Of a DNA stretch of 7,600 bases, positions 1 to 4,735 are shown in pieces (the stretch's first letter is position 1; every line of letters begins with the position of its first letter). Origin of the DNA: Lachnospiraceae bacterium (GTDB taxonomy: Bacteria; Bacillota; Clostridia; Lachnospirales; Lachnospiraceae); assembly GCA_024691065.1 (NCBI GenBank), contig JAILOA010000438.1, positions 1-7,600 of the forward strand, in the 5' to 3' direction. A program made the translations under genes and the position numbers. The notes beneath the pieces were generated by a model that was given only the letters and a program-made list of their open reading frames with translations, did not search any database and was not told where the DNA came from.

Positions 1-651
1 TTCATCTCCGCTTCCGTTATCGGTTGATTCCGGCGATGCACTTTCATCAGGTTTAGCCGTTGCACGACCTGTATTACCGCCGTCCGATGGATTATCTGTA
101 TTATCCGGCTGTGCTGTCAAATCAGGATTACTGCTTTCTTCTGAAGAATTAGTACTTACAGGAGAAACAGTTCCATAAGGTGTAGCTGTTGCTTTATTTG
201 GATTAGCTGTTGCACGACCGACCGCTGTCGGTGTAGGTGACTTGGTTACTGCTGCGCTGCTTGCTGTTGAAGTTGCAGTAGCTGTAGCTTTAGTTTCGGA
301 TGATGCTTTCTTCTTTACCGTAACTACACAACGGTACTTCTTCCCCTTATATATAGCTAAAATTGTAGCCTTTCCTGCTCTCTTTCCTACAATTCTAAGG
401 TTTCTGTTTTTGGATTTGGAAATTTTGATTCTCTTCTTTCCCGATCTTACCTTCCATTTAACCCTTCCTCTGGCTCCTTTTAAAACTATCTTTACTCTTT
501 TTCCAACCTTAACTGTTACTCTGGTACGGGAAAGTTTAACCCTTGCTTTAGCTGCATCAACCTTAGGTGTATAACCTGTTACCATCATTGATAATGCCAA
601 AGCAGCTGCCAATACCTTTTTACTTCCACGCTTTACATCATTAAGTTTCAT
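1..651 (-). CDS. Secreted protein with basic Ig-like domain and Thr/Ser/Pro-rich linker (C-terminus outside window)
   Basis: 217 codons are visible and the frame stays open to the window edge, so the C-terminus is missing. The ATG at 649-651 follows an AGAGGAAGG ribosome binding site with a 5-nt gap. Residues 1-33 look like a Sec signal peptide: a basic start (KRGSKK), a hydrophobic core (VLAAALALSMMV) and probable cleavage after VDA at about residue 33. Residues 36-114 resemble a bacterial Ig-like (BIG2-type) beta-sandwich, with the patterns VTVKVGKRVKIVLKG, VKWKV, and a closing GKATILAIYKGKKYRCVVTVKK; the segment is exceptionally rich in Lys and Arg. From about 115 the chain becomes a low-complexity Thr/Ser/Ala/Pro linker that turns acidic, with a GRATA motif near 145 and again near 196. 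By family knowledge such proteins are exported and cell-surface or extracellular, with a functional domain often following the linker. That part is not visible, so the function is unknown. Confidence 0.8.
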   Translation of the reverse strand, partial: MKLNDVKRGSKKVLAAALALSMMVTGYTPKVDAAKARVKLSRTRVTVKVGKRVKIVLKGARGRVKWKVRSGKKRIKISKSKNRNLRIVGKRAGKATILAIYKGKKYRCVVTVKKKASSETKATATATSTASSAAVTKSPTPTAVGRATANPNKATATPYGTVSPVSTNSSEESSNPDLTAQPDNTDNPSDGGNTGRATAKPDESASPESTDNGSGDE

Positions 652-712
652 AACTACCTTCCTCTCTAAAAGCTTTTAATTTGTTGCCTGCAAACCGTTC
701 CTGACAAATACC

Positions 713-741
713 ATTATAGCAGACATAACTTAAATATAATC
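713..741 (-). promoter_or_regulatory. Candidate sigma-A promoter for the secreted Ig-like protein
   Basis: On the minus strand there is a perfect -10 TATAAT (713-718) preceded by TGC, an extended -10. The hexamer 17 bp upstream is GATTAT, a poor -35. The predicted transcript would have a 5' UTR of about 55 nt before the ATG at 651. The -10 is strong, but the promoter rests on it alone. Confidence 0.45.
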
Positions 742-918
742 TTTTTAAACCACAGATCTGTATAAAATACAAGAAAATATAATCGAAATCGATACATTAT
801 AAAGAGGACATTATATAGTCCGCTTCGTTTCTTACTTTTAATATGTAAAATACATCTATCGAATATGATAACAAATTTCATATATCAATACAAGTTATTT
901 TATTTCAAAAAAGGAGTC
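742..918. other. AT-rich intergenic stretch without a recognisable gene
   Basis: No coding potential or RNA gene is seen between the csp terminator and the promoter of the secreted protein. It holds several small palindromes: ACAGATCTGT near 754-763, and an inverted repeat GGAC...GTCC at 806-821 with an 8-nt AT loop. They could be operator sites, but nothing in the sequence identifies a regulator. Confidence 0.5.
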
Positions 919-948
919 AAAAAAAGAGGACGGTTATCCGTCCCCTTT
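919..948 (-). terminator. Intrinsic terminator of the cold-shock gene
   Basis: In minus-strand orientation the stem GGGGACGG / CCGTCCTC closes over an ATAA loop (one G-U pair), is extended by an AAA/TTT foot and runs into a T tract of about 7. It lies about 107 nt past the csp stop codon and precedes the next minus-strand gene, so it separates the two units. Confidence 0.85.
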
Positions 949-1055
949 AGTTGTTACATCTTAAAATACATCAAAACCCAGTCATGAAAAATCTATCACA
1001 AAAACGTTTAATGCCTTGATATAACTTCATTTGGTTTAATTGATTTGCAAGCAAA

Positions 1056-1256
1056 TTAGCCAACCTTAACTACATTTGCAGCCTGTGGTCCTTTTTCTCC
1101 ATCTACCACATCAAATTCAACGGCATCATTGTCATCAAGAACCTTGAAACCGTCCATCTGAAGAGCTGAGAAATGAACGAATACATCATTTCCTGCTTCA
1201 TCTGAAATAAAACCATAACCTTTTTTTGCATTAAACCACTTTACTGTACCTTTCAT
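1056..1256 (-). CDS. csp: Cold-shock protein, CspA/CspB family
   Basis: This is a complete 66-residue single cold-shock domain, the usual family length. The family binds single-stranded RNA and DNA in the cytoplasm and acts as an RNA chaperone. RNP1 is KGYGFI at residues 12-17 and RNP2 is VFVHF at 25-29, with the aromatic platform W8, F9, Y14, F16, F26, H28 and F29 intact. The start is the ATG at 1254-1256, giving MKGTVKWFNAKKG; an ATG seven codons upstream would overlap the ribosome binding site and is not used. AGGAGG lies 7 nt before the ATG, a promoter is found at 1310-1338 and a terminator at 919-948, so the gene appears monocistronic. The predicted 5' UTR is about 45 nt, short compared with the long leaders of cold-induced E. 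coli csp genes, so cold induction is not evident. Which paralogue it is cannot be decided. Confidence 0.97.
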   Translation of the reverse strand: MKGTVKWFNAKKGYGFISDEAGNDVFVHFSALQMDGFKVLDDNDAVEFDVVDGEKGPQAANVVKVG

Positions 1257-1263
1257 TTTTTTG

Positions 1264-1269
1264 CCTCCT
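1264..1269 (-). promoter_or_regulatory. Ribosome binding site that fixes the csp start
   Basis: A full AGGAGG on the minus strand lies 7 nt before the ATG at 1256. The longer reading frame from 1277 would place this site inside the coding region, so the site decides the start. Confidence 0.9.
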
Positions 1270-1309
1270 AAGCACAAATAATACTGTTGAGTAATACATC
1301 AACCACTAT

Positions 1310-1338
1310 AAAATACCACAAAAATCACAATTAGTCAA
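1310..1338 (-). promoter_or_regulatory. Promoter of the cold-shock gene
   Basis: Minus strand: -35 TTGACT (1333-1338), a 17-bp spacer and -10 TATTTT (1310-1315), with TGG directly before the -10 forming an extended -10 element. Transcription would start near 1303, about 45 nt before the ATG. Confidence 0.7.
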
Positions 1339-1358
1339 GGAGAACTGTGTTCAGATAT

Positions 1359-1386
1359 AAAAAAATGCTATATTTTATAGGCATTT
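1359..1386 (-). terminator. Orphan intrinsic terminator-like hairpin on the minus strand
   Basis: In minus-strand orientation AAATGC and TATA pair with TATA and GCATTT across an AAA loop, with one bulged C, and the stem runs into seven Ts. No annotated gene lies directly upstream on this strand, since the next genes at 1615 onward are on the plus strand. It may end an unannotated small transcript, or sit in a csp leader as an attenuator. Confidence 0.5.
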
Positions 1387-1493
1387 ATACTCCTAATCCC
1401 ACACCCTCCGAAAATGAATATATTAACTTTTATTACCGTCTGTTTTTCTCTGAATTATCAACAAAATATCATTTATATTTTATCCTTAAAGCC

Positions 1494-1530
1494 ATATAAT
1501 TCGGGCATTTTACTGTTACAGGAATTATAT
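1494..1530. repeat. Inverted repeat, 9-bp perfect arms
   Basis: ATATAATTC (1494-1502) and GAATTATAT (1522-1530) are exact reverse complements separated by 19 nt. The element lies 25 bp upstream of the tRNA-Glu promoter in an otherwise featureless AT-rich stretch (1387-1554) with no convincing gene. No U tract follows in either direction, so it is not a typical terminator. The right arm contains a minus-strand TATAAT. Confidence 0.4.
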
Positions 1531-1554
1531 CTCAAAAAAAAGTCAAAAAAACGC

Positions 1555-1583
1555 TTGCATTTTCTTTTTTAGTGTGTTAATAT
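1555..1583 (+). promoter_or_regulatory. Promoter of the tRNA-Glu transcript
   Basis: Plus strand: -35 TTGCAT (1555-1560), a 17-bp T-rich spacer and -10 TAATAT (1578-1583), with TGT just before the -10 as an extended element. The predicted start near 1590 puts a GTTGCT/AGCAAC hairpin (1591-1609) at the very 5' end of the pre-tRNA leader, directly before the tRNA. Confidence 0.65.
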
Positions 1584-1614
1584 ACTATTCGTTGCTGAAA
1601 TGAAGCAACTTTAT

Positions 1615-1686
1615 GGCCCCATGGTCAAGCGGTTAAGACATCGCCCTTTCACGGCGGTAACACGAGTTCGAATCTCGTTGGGGTCA
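1615..1686 (+). tRNA. tRNA-Glu, anticodon UUC
   Basis: The cloverleaf is complete: acceptor GGCCCCA/TGGGGTC with one G-U pair, D arm GTC/GAC, anticodon stem TCGCC/GGCGG with loop CTTTCAC (anticodon TTC), and T arm ACGAG/CTCGT with loop TTCGAAT. The discriminator is A. CCA is not encoded and must be added by the CCA-adding enzyme. Its promoter is at 1555-1583 and a terminator-like hairpin follows six bases later. Confidence 0.97.
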
Positions 1687-1691
1687 ATTTC

Positions 1692-1727
1692 ATGTTATGT
1701 GATTTTATCATATAGCATTTTTTATTT
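1692..1727 (+). terminator. Intrinsic terminator after tRNA-Glu
   Basis: An AT-rich 11-bp stem, ATGTTATGTGA (1692-1702) against TCATATAGCAT (1708-1718), closes a TTTTA loop and is followed by TTTTTTATTT. The stem has two G-U pairs and few G-C pairs, so termination may be partial. No clear separate promoter fits in the 28 nt before tRNA-Cys, so read-through probably supplies that gene. Confidence 0.6.
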
Positions 1728-1755
1728 CCAGCTGATTTTTTAATCAAGCTTGTAT

Positions 1756-1827
1756 GGCGCAGTAGCCAAGCGGTAAGGCAATGGTCTGCAACACCAGTAT
1801 GCGCCGGTTCAAATCCGGCCTGCGCCT
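1756..1827 (+). tRNA. tRNA-Cys, anticodon GCA
   Basis: Acceptor GGCGCAG/CTGCGCC, D stem GCC/GGC, anticodon stem ATGGT/ACCAG (outermost A-G mismatch) with loop CTGCAAC (anticodon GCA), and T arm GCCGG/CCGGC with loop TTCAAAT. The discriminator U is the expected identity base for tRNA-Cys. CCA is not encoded. A small hairpin (AGCTGATT/AATCAAGCT, 1730-1750) lies just upstream in the presumed precursor. Confidence 0.96.
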
Positions 1828-1849
1828 TTAATTCTTAATTATTTTGCCG

Positions 1850-1872
1850 GTCCCTTTGAGGGGCTTTTATTT
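1850..1872 (+). terminator. Terminator after tRNA-Cys
   Basis: A short stem GTCCC (1850-1854) / GGGGC (1860-1864), with one G-U pair and a TTTGA loop, is followed by TTTTATTT. It is compact, and its position 22 nt past the tRNA fits the end of the Glu-Cys unit. Confidence 0.6.
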
Positions 1873-1881
1873 ACAGGTAGT

Positions 1882-1940
1882 ACTCCTTTCTGTGATTTGA
1901 TTAATCAAATTGATTATATCCATAATTTTCACAAAGGAGT
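1882..1940. repeat. Inverted repeat flanking the tRNA-Thr promoter
   Basis: ACTCCTTT-CT-GTGA (1882-1895) is the reverse complement of TCACAAAGGAGT (1929-1940) apart from a 2-nt CT insertion, giving 12 matched base pairs around a 33-nt centre. The centre begins with the perfect 14-bp palindrome TTTGATTAATCAAA (1896-1909). The right arm is followed by a T-rich run, so a terminator role in the plus direction is also possible. Confidence 0.55.
1897..1926 (+). promoter_or_regulatory. Candidate promoter of the tRNA-Thr pair
   Basis: -35 TTGATT (1897-1902), an 18-bp spacer and -10 CATAAT (1921-1926), lying between a terminator-like hairpin and tRNA-Thr. The predicted start is near 1933, inside the right arm of the flanking inverted repeat. 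The -35 overlaps the TTTGATTAATCAAA palindrome, which could be an operator. Confidence 0.45.
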
Positions 1941-1960
1941 TATTTTTTAAATTTTTACTT

Positions 1961-2033
1961 GCTGCCATGGCTCAGTCGGTAGAGCGTCGCATTGGTAGTG
2001 CGGAGGTCACGGGTTCGATTCCCGTTGGCAGCT
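1961..2033 (+). tRNA. tRNA-Thr, anticodon GGU
   Basis: Acceptor GCTGCCA/TGGCAGC, D arm GCTC/GAGC, anticodon stem TCGCA/TGCGG with loop TTGGTAG (anticodon GGT), and T arm ACGGG/CCCGT with loop TTCGATT. The discriminator is U and CCA is not encoded. It decodes ACC and ACU. Only 5 nt separate it from the next tRNA, so both come from one precursor. Confidence 0.97.
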
Positions 2034-2038
2034 TTTAT

Positions 2039-2111
2039 GCTGAAATAGCTCAGTTGGTAGAGCACTTCATTCGTAATGAAGGGGTCGTGGGTTCGAGCCC
2101 CATTTTCAGCT
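2039..2111 (+). tRNA. tRNA-Thr, anticodon CGU
   Basis: Acceptor GCTGAAA/TTTCAGC, D arm GCTC/GAGC, anticodon stem CTTCA/TGAAG with loop TTCGTAA (anticodon CGT), T loop TTCGAGC and discriminator U; CCA is not encoded. It reads ACG, complementing the GGU isoacceptor just upstream. Neither Thr tRNA here carries U34, so neither is a substrate of the TrhP/TrmR pair encoded nearby. Confidence 0.97.
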
Positions 2112-2174
2112 TACGGTTTGATTATATTCACGATTTTATATATCTCATTATTCAGTTTTGTTTTTTATCGTAAT

Positions 2175-2219
2175 AAAGCCGGAAATCTGAAGCATTGCTT
2201 TCAAATTTCCGGCTTTTTT
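2175..2219 (+). terminator. Strong intrinsic terminator after the tRNA-Thr pair
   Basis: A perfect 12-bp stem, AAAGCCGGAAAT (2175-2186) / ATTTCCGGCTTT (2205-2216), closes a loop that itself contains a GAAGC/GCTTTC mini-stem and ends in six Ts. In the opposite direction the stem is followed by TTTATTA, so it could also weakly stop transcripts from trhP. Confidence 0.9.
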
Positions 2220-2288
2220 GTGTTTTAAATCATTAATCTTTAATCCTTAAAGGCCATTAATCTTAATATTATTAAACACTTTATTATA

Positions 2289-2390
2289 CCGTAACCACGG
2301 CTATTGTATATTCTTGATATTTCCGTAACCACGGCTATTATATATTCTTGATATTTACGTAACCACGGCTATTATAAACCCTTGCCGACT
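2289..2390. repeat. Tandem repeat, 34-bp period, about 2.6 copies
   Basis: Units start at 2289, 2323 and 2357. Copies 1 and 2 match over all 34 bp except one base; copy 3 matches for about 20 bp, then diverges. The core CCGTAACCACGG contains a CCGT/ACGG inverted repeat around AACC. A degenerate fourth copy may run through TATACTCTTG (near 2395-2406) to the trhP stop codon. The copies abut with no unique spacers, so this is not CRISPR. It fills the 3' side of trhP, between that gene and the converging tRNA terminator. Confidence 0.85.
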
Positions 2391-2415
2391 CTACCGTTAT
2401 ACTCTTGCCTTACGC

Positions 2416-3663
2416 TTAGTCTTCTTCTCCCTTGACTCTAAGGATATCCCACTCTTCAACATTCTCCGAAAGCTTCACGCCGACATTTACACTTGGATGC
2501 GGACAATCAGACACTTCATTCTTATCGGCATCATACATACTGACAACCTTTGCGGTAAGATTCTCTCCCGAAGGCTTCATTATCTCGATCTCATCTCCGA
2601 CCGCGAACTTATTCTTCTGTGTAAACCACGCAATTCCATCCGAATCAACCTCATTAATAATTCCAAGAAATACATAATTAATGACATAAGTATTATTATC
2701 ATATATTTGTGCTTCATGTGTGGTCGGGCCATAGAAAAATCCCGTTGTATACTGTCTGTAGGTACATTTTGCTATCTCCTCCATATAGAAAGCTTTTCTT
2801 TCCTCATACTTCCCGGGAGACTCAAAATAATCATCAATTGCCATTCTATAGGTTCTCGCAACATCGGCTACATAAAGCGCGGTCTTCATACGCCCCTCAA
2901 TTTTAAAGCTGTCTATACCTGCATCAATAAGCTCGGGTATATGCTCGATCATACATAAATCTTTTGAATTGAAAATGTATGTCCCGCGTTCATTTTCCTC
3001 TATCGGTAAATATTCTCCCGGTCTCTTCTCTTCGACTATGTAATACTTCCATCTGCAAGGATGCGTGCAGGCTCCCATATTGGCATCGCGTCCCGTAAAA
3101 TAATGGCTGAGAAGACATCTTCCGCTGTGTGAAATGCACATAGCTCCATGAACAAATGTCTCTATCTCAAAATCCTCCGGAATATTTTGTCTTATCTCTT
3201 TTATTTCGGCAAGAGATAACTCTCTGGCACTAACTACACGGGTTGCACCCATATTTCTCCAGAAGTTATAGGTTTCATAATTTACATTATTTGCCTGCGT
3301 ACTTATATGTATATCGATTTCAGGGCAAACCTCCTTTGCAGTCATAAATACTCCGGGATCCGATATAATAAGGGCATCAGGCCTGTTCTCTCCAAGTCCT
3401 GCAAGCTCCTTAAAGTATTCTCTGATACCTGCAAAATCCCTGTTATGGGCAGTAATATTTGCTGTCACATACACCTTAACATTTCTCTCATGGGCAAATT
3501 TAATTCCCTCCTGCATATCCTCAAGAGAGAAATTCTTTGCACGGGCTCTAAGCCCATACATGTCTCCACCTATATATACTGCATCCGCGCCATATAAAAC
3601 TGCAATCTTTAAAACTTCAAGACTGCCCGCAGGCACCAATAACTCCGGTTTTCTTAACTTCAT
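2416..3663 (-). CDS. trhP: U32-family tRNA U34 hydroxylation protein (TrhP/YrrO type)
   Basis: This 415-residue protein carries the U32 signature ETFVHGAMCISHSGRC at residues 168-183, a TIM-barrel-like start (ELLVPAGSLEVLKIAVLYGADAVYIGG) and IEGRMK near 255-260. Cysteines 176, 183, 199, 203 and 237 match the spacing by which characterised U32 proteins hold a [4Fe-4S] cluster. U32 members are traditionally annotated as peptidases or collagenases, but TrhP (E. coli YegQ, B. subtilis YrrN/YrrO) performs prephenate-dependent hydroxylation of tRNA U34 to ho5U. The immediately upstream trmR homologue, which acts on ho5U, and the length close to YrrO (about 420) favour that role. The frame opens at 3672 (MFN), but AAAGGA lies 8 nt before the ATG at 3663 and overlaps the 3672 ATG, so 3663 is chosen. 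No separate YrrN-like paralogue is present here. Confidence 0.88.
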   Translation of the reverse strand: MKLRKPELLVPAGSLEVLKIAVLYGADAVYIGGDMYGLRARAKNFSLEDMQEGIKFAHERNVKVYVTANITAHNRDFAGIREYFKELAGLGENRPDALIISDPGVFMTAKEVCPEIDIHISTQANNVNYETYNFWRNMGATRVVSARELSLAEIKEIRQNIPEDFEIETFVHGAMCISHSGRCLLSHYFTGRDANMGACTHPCRWKYYIVEEKRPGEYLPIEENERGTYIFNSKDLCMIEHIPELIDAGIDSFKIEGRMKTALYVADVARTYRMAIDDYFESPGKYEERKAFYMEEIAKCTYRQYTTGFFYGPTTHEAQIYDNNTYVINYVFLGIINEVDSDGIAWFTQKNKFAVGDEIEIMKPSGENLTAKVVSMYDADKNEVSDCPHPSVNVGVKLSENVEEWDILRVKGEED

Positions 3664-3671
3664 GTTAAACA

Positions 3672-3677
3672 TCCTTT
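3672..3677 (-). promoter_or_regulatory. Ribosome binding site that decides the trhP start
   Basis: AAAGGA on the minus strand lies 8 nt from the ATG at 3661-3663 and shares bases with the alternative ATG at 3670-3672, making the upstream ATG unusable with this site. Confidence 0.75.
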
Positions 3678-3765
3678 CGTAATTAACATACTTTTATTTA
3701 ATACTTTTCTAATCATCAATTGTACACCGATTTATCGCAGACCGATACCCCCGGTAATTAATCGC

Positions 3766-3936
3766 ATCCTGATTTCTGACCGACAAACTCATTCTGTCTG
3801 CTTATCGAATCCTAATTTCTAACCGACAGACTCATTCCGTCTGCTTATCGAATCCTGATTTCTAACCGACAAACTCATTCTGTCCGCTTATTGAATCCTA
3901 ATTTCTAACCGACAGACTCATCCCGTCTCCTATCGG
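3766..3936. repeat. Tandem repeat, 43-bp period, four copies, overlapping the 3' end of trmR
   Basis: Units start at 3766, 3809, 3852 and 3895, each beginning ATCCTRATTTCTRACCGACA. Copies 1 and 3 share variants (CCTGATTT, GACAAACTCATTC), as do 2 and 4 (CCTAATTT, GACAGACTCAT), so the array looks like a duplicated 86-bp dimer. Copy 4 contains the trmR stop (3898-3900) and its last codons. Each unit has a small hairpin (minus strand GACAGA or GACGGA against TTTGTC or TCTGTC around ATGAG) whose pairing survives the base changes through G-U pairs. Further degenerate material may extend left to about 3725. There are no unique spacers. Confidence 0.9.
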
Positions 3937-4548
3937 TAAAATGGTTGTTGTAAGCTCATTACTATGAGTTATCTCATACAAATATTCCCTCATCCTGCTA
4001 TGAACCGTCCTGTCTCTGCGGTTTACATAATACCTTAAATTCACTATGTCCCCGTCATGCATTACATTATCCGTAATCAAAACCGCCTCGGGTTTCATAA
4101 GCTTAATTATATATGGTAAATAGCTTATATACTGGGCCTGTGCGGCATCCAAAAATATAAAATCAAAGCGCTCTTCCTCCCCGGAAAGTTTCTTTAACAC
4201 TTCGCCGGCATCACCTTCAATAAGCTTTATCTTATCTTCCTTTTCAAATCTCTTAAAGTTTTCCCGCGCCTCCTTAATCCTTGCCTCTATAAGCTCAATT
4301 GTCGTAATATGTGCTCCTTCAGGCATATATTCACTCATAAACATAGAGGAAAAACCTATGGCCGTTCCAACCTCAAGAATCTCCACCGGTTTTTTAATAG
4401 TAAGCATAGTCTTTAAAAATGACTGCGAAGACTTCCTTATTACAGGAACCTTCGCAGCCATAGCATCCTCATAAATCTTATTCAAATATTCCGGAAGAGA
4501 CCATGACAAATAATCAATATAATCTATGGTTCTTTCATCAACATTCAT
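3898..4548 (-). CDS. trmR: tRNA 5-hydroxyuridine methyltransferase (TrmR/YrrM type)
   Basis: A complete 216-residue class I SAM-dependent methyltransferase of the O-methyltransferase family 3 (COMT-like) fold. SAM-binding motif I is ILEVGTAIGFSS (57-68), with the ribose-binding acid E85 in TTIE and a GDA turn at 112-114. D134 (FLDAAQ), D160 and N161 (ITDN) sit where this family binds its catalytic divalent metal. In B. subtilis YrrM/TrmR methylates ho5U34 to mo5U34, and the U32 gene directly downstream matches the yrrM-yrrN-yrrO arrangement; without that context it would read only as a generic O-methyltransferase. The ATG at 4548 follows AAGAGG with a 5-nt gap. The stop codon and last residues (DGMSLSVRN) lie inside the terminal copy of a 43-bp tandem repeat, so the C-terminal tail has been shaped by, or has seeded, that repeat. 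Confidence 0.85.
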   Translation of the reverse strand: MNVDERTIDYIDYLSWSLPEYLNKIYEDAMAAKVPVIRKSSQSFLKTMLTIKKPVEILEVGTAIGFSSMFMSEYMPEGAHITTIELIEARIKEARENFKRFEKEDKIKLIEGDAGEVLKKLSGEEERFDFIFLDAAQAQYISYLPYIIKLMKPEAVLITDNVMHDGDIVNLRYYVNRRDRTVHSRMREYLYEITHSNELTTTILPIGDGMSLSVRN

Positions 4549-4563
4549 ATAAACCTCTTATTG

Positions 4564-4735
4564 TAACATTCAACAAACAATAGATATCATTACATTTTTT
4601 TAATTGAACGTAACATTCAACAAACAATAACTATTATTGCAATAAAAATTAAATGTAACCTTCAACAAGCAATAACTATTATTGCAATAAAAATTGAATG
4701 TAACCTTCAACAAGCGTTAACTGTGATTTCAATTT
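4564..4735. repeat. Tandem repeat, 45-47-bp period, four copies, filling the ylbF-trmR gap
   Basis: Units start at 4564, 4611, 4656 and 4701, each opening with TAACMTTCAACAARC. Copies 1-2 share TAACATTCAACAAACAATA, copies 2-3 share ATAACTATTATTGCAATAA, and copies 3-4 share TAACCTTCAACAAGC, a stepwise gradient expected from successive slippage or unequal exchange. Copy 3 contains a perfect hairpin GCAATAA-CTA-TTATTGC; copy 2 keeps six of its seven pairs and copies 1 and 4 have lost most of it. The array runs almost from the ribosome binding site of trmR to the stop codon of ylbF, leaving nearly no other intergenic sequence. Confidence 0.88.

Noticed and set aside
242..574. Plus-strand open frame of 110 codons
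   Set aside because: It is antisense to the secreted Ig-like protein, with repetitive Phe/Leu/Thr composition created by the Lys/Arg and Thr codons of the real gene, and no convincing ribosome binding site.
1257..1277. Seven-codon N-terminal extension of the cold-shock protein (MCLGGKK)
   Set aside because: The AGGAGG ribosome binding site lies inside it, and the family begins at MKGTVKWFN.
1615..2111. tRNA cluster as a phage or element integration site
   Set aside because: No integrase, no repeated tRNA 3' end and no foreign-looking segment are seen next to the tRNA genes in this window.
1910..2173. Plus-strand open frame of 87 codons
   Set aside because: It runs straight through two tRNA-Thr genes; its apparent protein (MAQSVERRIGSAEVTGSIPV) is a well-known artefact of translating tRNA.
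2497..2958. Plus-strand frame inside trhP
   Set aside because: Antisense shadow of a well-conserved U32 gene; no family features.
2416..3663. Collagenase or protease function for the U32 protein
   Set aside because: The U32 peptidase label is historical; the cysteine pattern and the adjacent trmR gene fit TrhP-type tRNA hydroxylation better, although activity cannot be proved from sequence.
2289..4735. CRISPR array
   Set aside because: The three repeat blocks are contiguous tandem copies with no unique spacers, each with a different unit, and no cas genes are present.
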